Positions 1-8,163 of a DNA stretch of 59,526 nt are shown here, piece by piece. The DNA lies in the IMG/VR virus record IMGVR_UViG_3300037635_004282, positions 1 through 59,526 of that record. One strand, 5' to 3'. The position numbers were made by a program, and so were the translations under genes. This DNA is from a virus. Every line of letters starts with the position of its first letter. Position 1 is the first letter of the stretch. Under the pieces are notes generated by a model that saw nothing but the letters and a program-made list of their open reading frames with translations, did no database searches and had not been told where the DNA came from.

Positions 1-2
1 TC

Positions 3-3000
3 GATGCCAACTTCATGCATCGAGTCGAAGTGACCGCCCTCGCTGGCAGTGGCAAAACCAAGTTGTTGGAGGCTAATCTTCAGGCTATCAGTCAGTATGT
101 CGAGATGCAGGACCAGTTTGGATTCAAGTTTAGTGAATCACCTGACTGGGAGACGGCACTGGATGACATGAAGGAACACAAACAATACTTCAACACCGAG
201 ACCGACAATGACCTCATCGACTGCTGGATTAGAAACATCCACGAGTCCACCGAGGATGTGTTCTTCGACATGGTTGACAAGGAGCAATACATCACCCACG
301 ACAACAAATACTTCGTCCAGTGCTGGATTGGATTGATGTCCAAGCCTGCAATGACAGCGAGGAAAGTGAAGGTCCAGTTGGAGACCGCTAGGAGGAACCA
401 TTTGGAGTTAGACGAGGCAGGTGCTGTGGACCTAGTTTCAGTCATGATGCTACTTTTCCTCCCACTGATCATGGTCGTCAAGGCTGTCCAGTATGCATCA
501 GCACTGGCTGACCAATACAGTGAGATGAGACATCCCGCTGAAGCACACAGAATCGATGAGGACATCCCTGAATTGCTTGCCTTTGGCGGTGGGGTTGACT
601 CCACAGCAATGGTCGCCATTCAGTGCGATAGAGACGCTGGATTCGCTGTTGTCAACAGCATCCTAGAGGCCAAGGGTCAACAGGGCTGGACCAGCGATGA
701 GTTTGATGAGATGTTCCCACCAGTTGAGCATGTTGTCTTCGCCAATACAGGTGCTGAATGGGACCATACCTATGCCAACATCGAGTATGCCAAGGTTCGA
801 TTGCAGGAGGCAGGAATACCGTTCACCATCGTCCACAACGAATACCGTGGACCGATTGATGATTACATCAAGGAGCGAGGCATTGTCCCGTTCTTCAATG
901 GTGGCAAGCACACCTGCTCCAAGATATGGAAACAGAAGCCCATGCAGGACTGGTCCAAGGAGACCTATGGCAAGGACACTGTGGTTCGCTGGGCTGTTGG
1001 CATCTCCTATGATGAGACGGCTCGTATGTCCAAGTTTAACGGCCTTGACAAGAAGGCACTTGACCAAGGTCAGGTCAGTCGTTTCCCAATGACCGACCTG
1101 ATGATGACTCGATACGATGAGCAACTGATCATCCAAGAATTGAATTGGTCTCCTGATGGTGATGTAGTCAGGCTCTCCGCCTGCTATCACTGCCCATACA
1201 ACACCGAGGAGGACCTGCGCCTCCTCCGTAACCATAACCCAGCACTGTGGACCAAGGCTGTCGAGATTGAGCAAGCATTCTTCGACAACAAGAACCATCA
1301 GAATTGGCTCGATGCTGGCAAGCCATTGAATGGTCGATGCAACAACCTAGTCGATGACAAGAAGTGCAACACCAAGCCAATTGCAGGTCAGGATGATTGC
1401 CTAGGCTGTGGGCAGGAATACAACGGTGTTCGCCGTGCGCCACATGGTATGTGGGCTGATGACTATGCTAACCGTGCCGAGGACCCACAGCGATTGATTC
1501 AACGCAATGGACCAACTGGTGGACTGATGTCCATGGAGGAATGGGGCAGTTACATCGATACAGGAATCACCCCTGCACCTCAAGGACAGACTACACTGTT
1601 CGATACTGGGTGCGGTGGATGTTCTAGCAAAGGACTTCTCTTCGATGACAGTGCATCTGTCTCGATCACTGGGATTTACTTCATGCTGTTCTTCATTCTG
1701 TGTGTGCCTTTAATTATGGTTATCAAGACGGTCCAACTGATGCACCCTATTCTAGTCAAACAATCTAGCGACATTACATCCAGCGATGACTCATCGTTTG
1801 AGACCTGTGGAGGCCAGTCAGCACCTGATGTTGATGGGTCCACCATTCAACTACACTACGCTGTCCCGTCCACCAACTGTGATGGATTCCCTCACAGTGC
1901 TGAACAGGCTGTGGGACTCAACCAACTGCATGATGGATTCATCCATTGGGCGGAGACAGGAGAGCCAGTGTGTCAGATTATCGAGGCCGTTGCAGGAAGC
2001 GGTAAGACCACTTACATCAAGTCGGTTGCCAAGATGATGGCTAACCTAGGACTGGGTTCATACCGTGTCATCCTCACTGCATTCAATGTCCACATTGCCA
2101 AGGACCTCAATCAGGTTGCTATCGACATAGGACCGTCTCTAAGCGGCTTCGTTAGGATGGGTGGCAGTAACACTGTCCAAGCGGCAGGACTGTCCGAGAT
2201 TCTAGTCCCTGCTGGCCTTCAGAAGGGCGTTGACATATCCGTCGATGGCTCCAAGGAGCGTAACCTCGCTAGAGTTGTCCTGTCTGATGCCATTGGTCAG
2301 TATTCGGAATACAATGACCTGATCAAACAGGGAACCCCTGACCAGCCTCAAAACTGGATTAGTGGTTGGTATGCTCATGCTAGTGCTTTGATGGACCTAG
2401 TGTCCTCGGTCAAGGACGATGGCCTAGACCCTCGTCTCGACTCATTCACTACTGACTTCAATGACTTCTTGAACCGTAAATCCAGCATCCTTAACTGGGC
2501 TGAATCACCACTGTTTACATTGAAGAAGTCCATCCTCGTTCAGATGATTACTCGATGCATCAAAGAGGGTCAGACTCTCGTATTCAATGCAGGAACCGCC
2601 CTTAGACCCGCCAAGGGTGCTAAGTCGCCCAATGGTGAGCGAGGATACAAGCGTGGGGTCCACACTTACACTGGTGGCCCCTTTGACAAGCAGGTTTCTG
2701 ACCGCATCAAGGCTGTCTGTCCTGAACCATCCAAGAAGGGTTCAGGCCGACGCAAGGTCGCCAGCAATGATGCAAAGCGCAGTGGATGCAAAGGAACCAC
2801 CAAGTCAATGATCGAAGGTGGACCAGTATTCGACATCAAGCGCATCAAGGCTAAGATGTTCGATGATGATGATGCTATGAATGAGTATCTAGCCTGTGAG
2901 GTCATCCTGCCTATGTTTGTCAGGTTCTCATCCTATGATGCTGGCAACGGCAATGTATCCCCTGACCATCAGAAGAAGTGCAGTGTCAGTGTCAACTCCA

Positions 3001-6000
3001 CATACCAACGCAACGGTGGCACATCAATCCGTGCGGCCATTGGTGACTTCGCCAAGGTTGGCAACAACGGCAATATGCAGAAGGCAAACATTGGAGGAAT
3101 CCACCGCTGGAAAATCACTGATGAGAAGTCGGCTAGGAGAGCAATGGCTGTCCTTGCACTGCACTTCGGCACTACTGCCAAAGGAGTCTATGTCAATGAG
3201 GCTGAAGTCGAGGAGTCCAAGGCGGAGAACCCAGTCGGTATCGTCTCCTTCGATGACATGACATACAGCCCATTCTATTACGACCTGCGACCACCACAGC
3301 CAGCGGTGCTACTGTGTGTCGATGAAGTGCAGGATTTGTCTGTATTGAAGGGCGATATGGTTCGCCGCTTTGCTGATGAATCCACCAATGTTCTGTTGGT
3401 CGGTGATCGTCGTCAGGCACTGTATCTGTTCGCTGGTGCTGATGGTGCGGCAATGACCAAGAATGCTCAAGCATTCAACTGTGAGCCATTGCCAATGACC
3501 ATCTGTTGGCGTAACAGCATCAAGGTGGGACAGAATGTCCACCGCATGATGACTTGGGCCACATCAGTAGCCACCAGTGGCGATGAGCCTGTGGACCTAT
3601 CCAAGACAGAAGTCCCAGCATATGCTGACCATCGCTGTCCTCCTATCGCTGACTGGCGTGAAGGTGCTTCTAGCATCAGGATGCCAGCACACCTCGTATC
3701 TCAATACATCGAGGCGGGAGACATCACTTGTAGCCGTGTGGTTGCACCACTGGCTAGAATCGCCATCAACACCCTGCGAGAAGGCAAAGCAGTTGTATTG
3801 CCAGCAGGCAATGACGGCATCGATGGACTTGTCAAGAAAATATGGACAGGCTCTCGACCAAAGTATTCAGGCAAAGGTCACGCTATCAAAGGTCTAGGAC
3901 TCCCTCAAACTGACAGTCAAGGCTCAAGAGACATTGCACATGATGCACCGTCTCAAGTATCCCTCACTGAAATCAAGAAGCGAGTCGATGATCTGTTGAA
4001 TTATGTTCGTAACAAAATAATCAGGGATGCTGGCAATGACCCCAAGGCTGTTGACAAGGACAACTCCTATCAGAATCTAGTCGATGAGACTGACTGTGTT
4101 ATGGCACTGGCTGAAGGATGGCTTGAACAGACTGGCAACATCAACCAGTCCAGCCGTGGTTCCACCATCCGTGCTGACCCAGCACTGTTCTTGAAGTGGC
4201 TAGACCAATTCCTAGGACAGACTGAAGGTCGCAATGGCGAGGACAGCATCAGGTTCGCTTCTGTTCACCGTGTCAAGGGCGCACAGGGTAAGAGGACCTT
4301 CATTGTCATGGACCGTATCCTCAAGGACAAAGAGGGCGAGGAGAGAGTCGTTGGTGCATTCATGCTACCTCATTGTATGACTACACCTGATGAGGCTGTT
4401 CAAGAATTGAATGCAGTTTATGTCGCCGCTACTAGGGCCATCGACCAAACGGTCCTCGTATCTCATGACAAGGACTTGGCTGAATTATTCCCCACCAAGG
4501 AGTCCTTCGACCTAGTTTGGCAGGCCGCTAACAGCGGTGATGACACACTGGTCGCAATGGCATACAAGAACGCTACAATGCCTGAAGCCGACAGGGTTGT
4601 AGCCCAGCCCAAGGTTGAGCAACTAAAGTGTGGTTCATGTGAAATCCCTCTCGATGCTGATGCTGATGTCGATGAATGTGTTACAGAAGGCTGTGACTCG
4701 ATCATGTGCAAAGAATACAGTGGCAGGGAGGCCAGCGGTCCAGCAGGTTGTGGTGTAGCGGCAACATTTGAGGACATGATTGACCGCACTGGCAATAAAA
4801 TATGCTTCAAGTGTTCCGATAAACAGCGTGAAGAGGCACTAGCCAAGGACGACGCTGAAGAGTTACCTCAAGACGCTATTGAAGCCGTTGACCCTAGAGC
4901 ATACACTGAAGAAACTGTTACCTATTCATGCAACAAATGCAAATACACTGTTCACCCAAGAGTCCGTGTGGATGGCACGCACAATGGAGGAGGCCGTTGC
5001 CCATATCGCCGGTCTGATGGATGTAGTGGCCACATGGAGATGGTAAAGGAGGAAGTGATCGACATTGCCAAGGCAATGGCGGATGCACAGTTTGAGATGG
5101 AGGCGAATGCTCATGTCTTAGAGAACCCAAACTTCTCCCAGCCTCCAACAATGCAGGAGAGGATGGACAAGGCAATGAAGGATGATGAGTCAGGTGCTAT
5201 CGATTTAGTGAGCATTTTTATGCTGATGCTGTTCCCTATCATCCTAGTGGTAAACATGGCTAAGAAGATAGTCCCAGCGTTCACATTGGCTCAAAGAGAA
5301 GCATTGACTGAAGAGGGTCCAGCATACTACACGAGCGACGATGATACAAAGAACCGTGTCATCAACGACAGGACCGCATTCAATCAGAAGACGGGGTTCT
5401 TCTTAGCATGTGAAGCATGTGACGAGTCTAAGTTTCATAACTTCACAGACAGCGAGAAGTATCCTCGACAGGCTCAACAAACCCGTTATCATAGTAACCC
5501 ATTCTCTAGGACTCGATCATTCAATGTTCACTGTGAATCATGTGGCGGTATCACCAAGCACCATAAGCAACCTAAGCCACCTGAATGGTCCCCTAAGTCT
5601 CTCGTTACCATTGAGAAAATGGGGACTCGACCTGAACAATGGGGCTTTGCACCAGTGAAGTTTCACAAGCAAAAGGTTGAGACTTTCAGCATGTGTGTGC
5701 ATTCACCAAACACTTACAGTGGGTCATACGGCCAAGGCAGTGGTCATATTGTCCCAGTGAAAGGATACGATAGAAGTAGCCGCTATTCTCGTGGCTCTCA
5801 ACTATGCACTTATGCTATCACCACCCACCTCTCCGAGGAGAGGCTAAAGAGGATGCCAACTAAGTGGACAAGGGACCGTAACTACACCATTACTGATGAC
5901 CTTCAGTCGTGCATGGGTTCAGGCGAATTGGTCATGACTATCACTGACAGGAATGAGGAGGAGTTGTGGAGACGACTACACCCAATGACTGATGATGACG

Positions 6001-6953
6001 GGAGAGTCCTTGACAAGTATGTCCCAAAGGTCGGTGACGAATGGGCCTTCAGGAGAAAGGTGGAGAAGGACATCGAAGCGTCATTTCATGTTCAACCGCC
6101 AAACCAGTCAATGACGAACCGTGCGATATTGTATCATCATTATGACCAACTCGATGAAGTAACACACACTGAAGTGATCAGATGTGAAACCAAGAGAGCA
6201 AAGCAGGAATTGAAAGACGGTGAATGGGTTGAAACAGAACCCGCTGAATACAGACCAGCATTGATTGTATATTTCCCATGCCCTAAGTGTGAAGGTGGCA
6301 AAGCGGAGGGATACTCCACCGTGAAGAGTAAGCAAACGATGAACAAGCGTAAAGTTGGTTTCGATGCTGATGTCGGGACTATCGGCAAATGGTCGAAAAC
6401 ACCCATGACTGTTGGTATTGTTCAATGGCCAAAGGATGATGATGGCAATAACATAGTCAAGTTTGACTCAAGGTTTCACCACCATGACTGTATGGTCTGT
6501 GGTAAACCACACATCAAGTCGGGTCTAGTGCCAGTCATGGCCACAGACGATGAGAAGGACTGGCATGGCATGTGGGTCGGTCAGGACTGTGCAAAGAAGT
6601 TTATGGGATTCATGAAGTTTACAGTGCCTGCGGATGCATGTAAGAAGTGTAATGGCCCTAAATCAAAAGGGATGCTGTTCAAAGAAGTCAGACCAACACC
6701 TTCTGTTATTGAGGACAATGACCTGTCTCAAGAGGAGGTAACTGACCAACTCCATGTAGTGTGGGGCTGTGCCACCTGTGGCAATGAAGGGACACATGAG
6801 GAGATGGTGATCGAGTATGACATGGAGACCTATGTCGGCAATGGCCATAAAGTTGAGACTGTCAACTCCAAGGATGTTGGCGAGAAAATCCGCTGGGTCG
6901 GATTAGACGGGTCCCTTGAATTGAACCCGCAGGAGAGAGTTACACCTGAATGA
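3..6953 (+). CDS. Giant multidomain ORF: P-loop stub, PAPS-reductase domain, UvrD-like SF1 helicase, cysteine-rich regions, three hydrophobic segments (5' partial)
   Basis: Open to the left edge of the window, so the true start may lie upstream. Residues below count from the ATG at 15. A Walker A (LAGSGKTK, 9-16) begins a P-loop stub that stops within about 120 residues. A PP-loop ATPase/PAPS-reductase-like domain follows (FGGGVDSTAM at 190, KHTCSKIWKQKP at 298, CYHCP at 390, CGGC at 533). A full UvrD-type SF1A helicase follows: AVAGSGKTT at 658, VDEVQDLS near 1102, GDRRQALYLFAGA near 1131, SVHRVKGAQGKR near 1416, YVAATRA near 1470. CxxC clusters occupy 1540-1660 and 1796-2260. Three similar hydrophobic segments separate the domains at 132-160, 544-573 and 1723-1751. 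No stop codon or frameshift was noticed at the junctions. The helicase call is strong and the PAPS-reductase call good. Whether the product stays one chain or is cut is unknown. Confidence 0.85.
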   Translation, partial: DANFMHRVEVTALAGSGKTKLLEANLQAISQYVEMQDQFGFKFSESPDWETALDDMKEHKQYFNTETDNDLIDCWIRNIHESTEDVFFDMVDKEQYITHDNKYFVQCWIGLMSKPAMTARKVKVQLETARRNHLELDEAGAVDLVSVMMLLFLPLIMVVKAVQYASALADQYSEMRHPAEAHRIDEDIPELLAFGGGVDSTAMVAIQCDRDAGFAVVNSILEAKGQQGWTSDEFDEMFPPVEHVVFANTGAEWDHTYANIEYAKVRLQEAGIPFTIVHNEYRGPIDDYIKERGIVPFFNGGKHTCSKIWKQKPMQDWSKETYGKDTVVRWAVGISYDETARMSKFNGLDKKALDQGQVSRFPMTDLMMTRYDEQLIIQELNWSPDGDVVRLSACYHCPYNTEEDLRLLRNHNPALWTKAVEIEQAFFDNKNHQNWLDAGKPLNGRCNNLVDDKKCNTKPIAGQDDCLGCGQEYNGVRRAPHGMWADDYANRAEDPQRLIQRNGPTGGLMSMEEWGSYIDTGITPAPQGQTTLFDTGCGGCSSKGLLFDDSASVSITGIYFMLFFILCVPLIMVIKTVQLMHPILVKQSSDITSSDDSSFETCGGQSAPDVDGSTIQLHYAVPSTNCDGFPHSAEQAVGLNQLHDGFIHWAETGEPVCQIIEAVAGSGKTTYIKSVAKMMANLGLGSYRVILTAFNVHIAKDLNQVAIDIGPSLSGFVRMGGSNTVQAAGLSEILVPAGLQKGVDISVDGSKERNLARVVLSDAIGQYSEYNDLIKQGTPDQPQNWISGWYAHASALMDLVSSVKDDGLDPRLDSFTTDFNDFLNRKSSILNWAESPLFTLKKSILVQMITRCIKEGQTLVFNAGTALRPAKGAKSPNGERGYKRGVHTYTGGPFDKQVSDRIKAVCPEPSKKGSGRRKVASNDAKRSGCKGTTKSMIEGGPVFDIKRIKAKMFDDDDAMNEYLACEVILPMFVRFSSYDAGNGNVSPDHQKKCSVSVNSTYQRNGGTSIRAAIGDFAKVGNNGNMQKANIGGIHRWKITDEKSARRAMAVLALHFGTTAKGVYVNEAEVEESKAENPVGIVSFDDMTYSPFYYDLRPPQPAVLLCVDEVQDLSVLKGDMVRRFADESTNVLLVGDRRQALYLFAGADGAAMTKNAQAFNCEPLPMTICWRNSIKVGQNVHRMMTWATSVATSGDEPVDLSKTEVPAYADHRCPPIADWREGASSIRMPAHLVSQYIEAGDITCSRVVAPLARIAINTLREGKAVVLPAGNDGIDGLVKKIWTGSRPKYSGKGHAIKGLGLPQTDSQGSRDIAHDAPSQVSLTEIKKRVDDLLNYVRNKIIRDAGNDPKAVDKDNSYQNLVDETDCVMALAEGWLEQTGNINQSSRGSTIRADPALFLKWLDQFLGQTEGRNGEDSIRFASVHRVKGAQGKRTFIVMDRILKDKEGEERVVGAFMLPHCMTTPDEAVQELNAVYVAATRAIDQTVLVSHDKDLAELFPTKESFDLVWQAANSGDDTLVAMAYKNATMPEADRVVAQPKVEQLKCGSCEIPLDADADVDECVTEGCDSIMCKEYSGREASGPAGCGVAATFEDMIDRTGNKICFKCSDKQREEALAKDDAEELPQDAIEAVDPRAYTEETVTYSCNKCKYTVHPRVRVDGTHNGGGRCPYRRSDGCSGHMEMVKEEVIDIAKAMADAQFEMEANAHVLENPNFSQPPTMQERMDKAMKDDESGAIDLVSIFMLMLFPIILVVNMAKKIVPAFTLAQREALTEEGPAYYTSDDDTKNRVINDRTAFNQKTGFFLACEACDESKFHNFTDSEKYPRQAQQTRYHSNPFSRTRSFNVHCESCGGITKHHKQPKPPEWSPKSLVTIEKMGTRPEQWGFAPVKFHKQKVETFSMCVHSPNTYSGSYGQGSGHIVPVKGYDRSSRYSRGSQLCTYAITTHLSEERLKRMPTKWTRDRNYTITDDLQSCMGSGELVMTITDRNEEELWRRLHPMTDDDGRVLDKYVPKVGDEWAFRRKVEKDIEASFHVQPPNQSMTNRAILYHHYDQLDEVTHTEVIRCETKRAKQELKDGEWVETEPAEYRPALIVYFPCPKCEGGKAEGYSTVKSKQTMNKRKVGFDADVGTIGKWSKTPMTVGIVQWPKDDDGNNIVKFDSRFHHHDCMVCGKPHIKSGLVPVMATDDEKDWHGMWVGQDCAKKFMGFMKFTVPADACKKCNGPKSKGMLFKEVRPTPSVIEDNDLSQEEVTDQLHVVWGCATCGNEGTHEEMVIEYDMETYVGNGHKVETVNSKDVGEKIRWVGLDGSLELNPQERVTPE
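408..494 (+). repeat. Hydrophobic segment 1 of the giant ORF
   Basis: Encodes residues 132-160. Acidic entry LDEAGAVDLVS, then a core of about 18 hydrophobic residues with a central proline (FLPLIMVVK) and a basic exit. It separates the P-loop stub from the PAPS-reductase domain. It closely resembles the third segment: both read E-x-G-A-[VI]-D-L-V-S followed by M-L-rich sequence and P-[LI]-I-[ML]-V-V. Confidence 0.75.
1644..1733 (+). repeat. Hydrophobic segment 2 of the giant ORF
   Basis: Encodes residues 544-573, between the PAPS-reductase domain and the SF1 helicase. Acidic entry DDSASVS, hydrophobic core, then VPLIMVIKTVQ. The exit closely resembles segment 1 (LPLIMVVKAVQ), while the entry has diverged. 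Again negative charge precedes and lysine follows. Confidence 0.7.
5181..5267 (+). repeat. Hydrophobic segment 3 of the giant ORF
   Basis: Encodes residues 1723-1751, between the helicase with its first cysteine clusters and the C-terminal cysteine-rich region. Entry DDESGAIDLVS, core with central proline (LFPIILVV), basic exit NMAKK. The entry is nearly the same as in segment 1, although codon choice differs. This indicates an old duplication or selection on the protein sequence rather than a recent DNA repeat. Confidence 0.75.
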
Positions 6954-6986
6954 GCCTTGATATAGGGCTTGTTTAATGGATGAATC

Positions 6987-7061
6987 GCAGGCGGGGTCAA
7001 TCAATACCTGTGGGGGTTTGGTTGTAGGCTTTGTATGTTGGCCTTCACCATCCCCGCCTGC
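6987..7061 (+). promoter_or_regulatory. Long-range 10-bp perfect inverted repeat in the gap after the giant ORF
   Basis: GCAGGCGGGG at 6987-6996 pairs perfectly with CCCCGCCTGC at 7052-7061, enclosing 55 bases. It lies in the 125-base gap between the giant ORF and the next gene, ending about 18 bases before the start codon. A transcript could fold with this stem. Possible roles are a termination, processing or leader structure; nothing proves one. A tRNA was considered and rejected because there is no D arm or T-loop consensus. Confidence 0.45.
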
Positions 7062-7078
7062 ACCTTGAGAATGAAGAG

Positions 7079-7570
7079 ATGATAATTATGGCAGAATATG
7101 TTGAGATAGAAATTGAAGAGATGGACCTTTTCCTAGGCGAAGAGGGTTTTGAAAGAATTGAACCTGACGCAGTGGGACACCCGTGCAAAGAAGCGGTGTA
7201 TGAACGCAGTTACGATGATTCAGGGTGTCGCATCCGAATCTATTCGTCTGTGGACATTCGCAATTCAGCAGGTCGCAAAGCAGGTTCAGACGCAATACGA
7301 GTCGTGCTGGTTGACCCTGAAGGATACCCTTGGAATAAATCATTCAAGCGTGTGCATCGGGTGGTGAATTGGCGTAACAACTTGTTACAGCGAATCAACC
7401 CAGTGATCGATGAGTATTGGAAATACCCATGGCAAGCACCTAGGGAATGCCCTAAGTGTCAAGGAGGAATACTCCGAACCCGCTGGGGCAAAAAAGGCCC
7501 ATTCATGGGCTGTTCAAACTACAACCCAACGGTGCGTGACTCATGTCGTAACACCGAGGCGGTCCAATGA
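7079..7570 (+). CDS. Hypothetical protein with C-terminal topoisomerase-type zinc ribbon
   Basis: About 163 residues from the ATG at 7079 (an ATG at 7088 is also possible). The reading frame extends upstream to a TTG without support. The N-terminal two thirds are acidic mixed alpha/beta and not recognised. The C-terminus reads CPKCQGGILRTRWGKKGPF-x-GCSNY...C, the pattern of the C4 zinc fingers found at the C-terminus of type IA topoisomerases, which bind single-stranded DNA. This suggests nucleic-acid binding. The stop overlaps the start of the next gene by 4 bases (ATGA), so the two are probably translated together. Confidence 0.8.
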   Translation: MIIMAEYVEIEIEEMDLFLGEEGFERIEPDAVGHPCKEAVYERSYDDSGCRIRIYSSVDIRNSAGRKAGSDAIRVVLVDPEGYPWNKSFKRVHRVVNWRNNLLQRINPVIDEYWKYPWQAPRECPKCQGGILRTRWGKKGPFMGCSNYNPTVRDSCRNTEAVQ

Positions 7571-8124
7571 ATATATTCATCCTGCATGTAGTAGCGAGGA
7601 TATGCGCTAGAATGCACTGCGATGTTCATGTGGTCAAACAGATACTAGAGGCGGCTCAAATGATGGTCGCCGCTTTGGTTGCCAATGGTCATGACCCTGC
7701 TGATATGCCTCTCTCCTCTAGCGGGAGACCATACGGAGTTACGCATAAGAATCATCCATGCACATTATGGGCGGGAGAGTCCAATGCTAACTTCAGGTGG
7801 CTAGGCAGGTTTGGCTTGGCATTAGGGGAGGAGTTTCTGTATAGGAAACGAAGTGCTGACAATAAGCACCCTCTATCAGCCATCGATAAGCCACATCGAT
7901 GCGTCGAAGTGATAGAGCAACTGATCGCAATGCACGAAGCAAAGCCGTTTACCGATAAGACTGACGAGATGACTCCATTCAAGCAATGTATGCCTGATGA
8001 GTTTAGAAGCGAGGATACAGTCCTATCCTATCGTGAGTATTACAAGTCAAAAGTGTTCAAGAATACCATATCAGGAAGGCCTGAATGGAACGGCTTACGG
8101 CCCGCTCCTGAATGGTGGTCCTGA
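7567..8124 (+). CDS. Conserved viral protein with HPCTLWAGESNANFRWL motif
   Basis: 185 residues. The core HPCTLWAGESNANFRWLGRF, followed by EFLYRKR, a central H-P-L-S stretch, CMPDEF, SYREYY-x-SK and a C-terminal PEWW, recalls a family common in marine phages. There the pattern is HPCTLWARES-x-x-NYxWL ... MPDEYK ... YRxYY. Members are sometimes labelled as DNA repair or glycosylase proteins, but I know of no firm function. The order of conserved blocks makes family membership likely. The start is an ATGA overlap with the preceding gene. Confidence 0.8.
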   Translation: MNIFILHVVARICARMHCDVHVVKQILEAAQMMVAALVANGHDPADMPLSSSGRPYGVTHKNHPCTLWAGESNANFRWLGRFGLALGEEFLYRKRSADNKHPLSAIDKPHRCVEVIEQLIAMHEAKPFTDKTDEMTPFKQCMPDEFRSEDTVLSYREYYKSKVFKNTISGRPEWNGLRPAPEWWS

Positions 8125-8146
8125 TAGTGAGCCTTGAAATGCTAGA

Positions 8147-8159
8147 CCTCCTTCGGAGG
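8147..8159 (+). promoter_or_regulatory. Hairpin that buries the Shine-Dalgarno sequence of the thermosome gene
   Basis: CCTCC (8147-8151), loop TTC, GGAGG (8155-8159). The 3' arm is the only good ribosome binding site for the ATGs at 8164 and 8167, so pairing would hide it. Heat opening of such a hairpin would be a simple thermosensor for a chaperonin gene. That role is inference; five GC-rich pairs are visible. Confidence 0.4.
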
Positions 8160-8163
8160 GGTT

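Noticed and set aside
138-1443. Long minus-strand ORFs opposite the giant ORF
   Set aside because: They lack recognisable motifs and are typical shadows of the strong plus-strand gene.
5820-5850. Hairpin CCTCTCC ... GGAGAGG as a terminator
   Set aside because: Lies deep inside the giant coding frame with no gene boundary.
15-6953. Inteins as the explanation for the giant ORF
   Set aside because: No splice-junction cysteine/serine with terminal His-Asn and no LAGLIDADG-type blocks at the domain borders.
6987-7065. tRNA-like fold with 7-bp acceptor-like stem
   Set aside because: Acceptor-like ends pair over about 75 bases on both strands, but no D arm, anticodon stem or TTC-type T loop fits.
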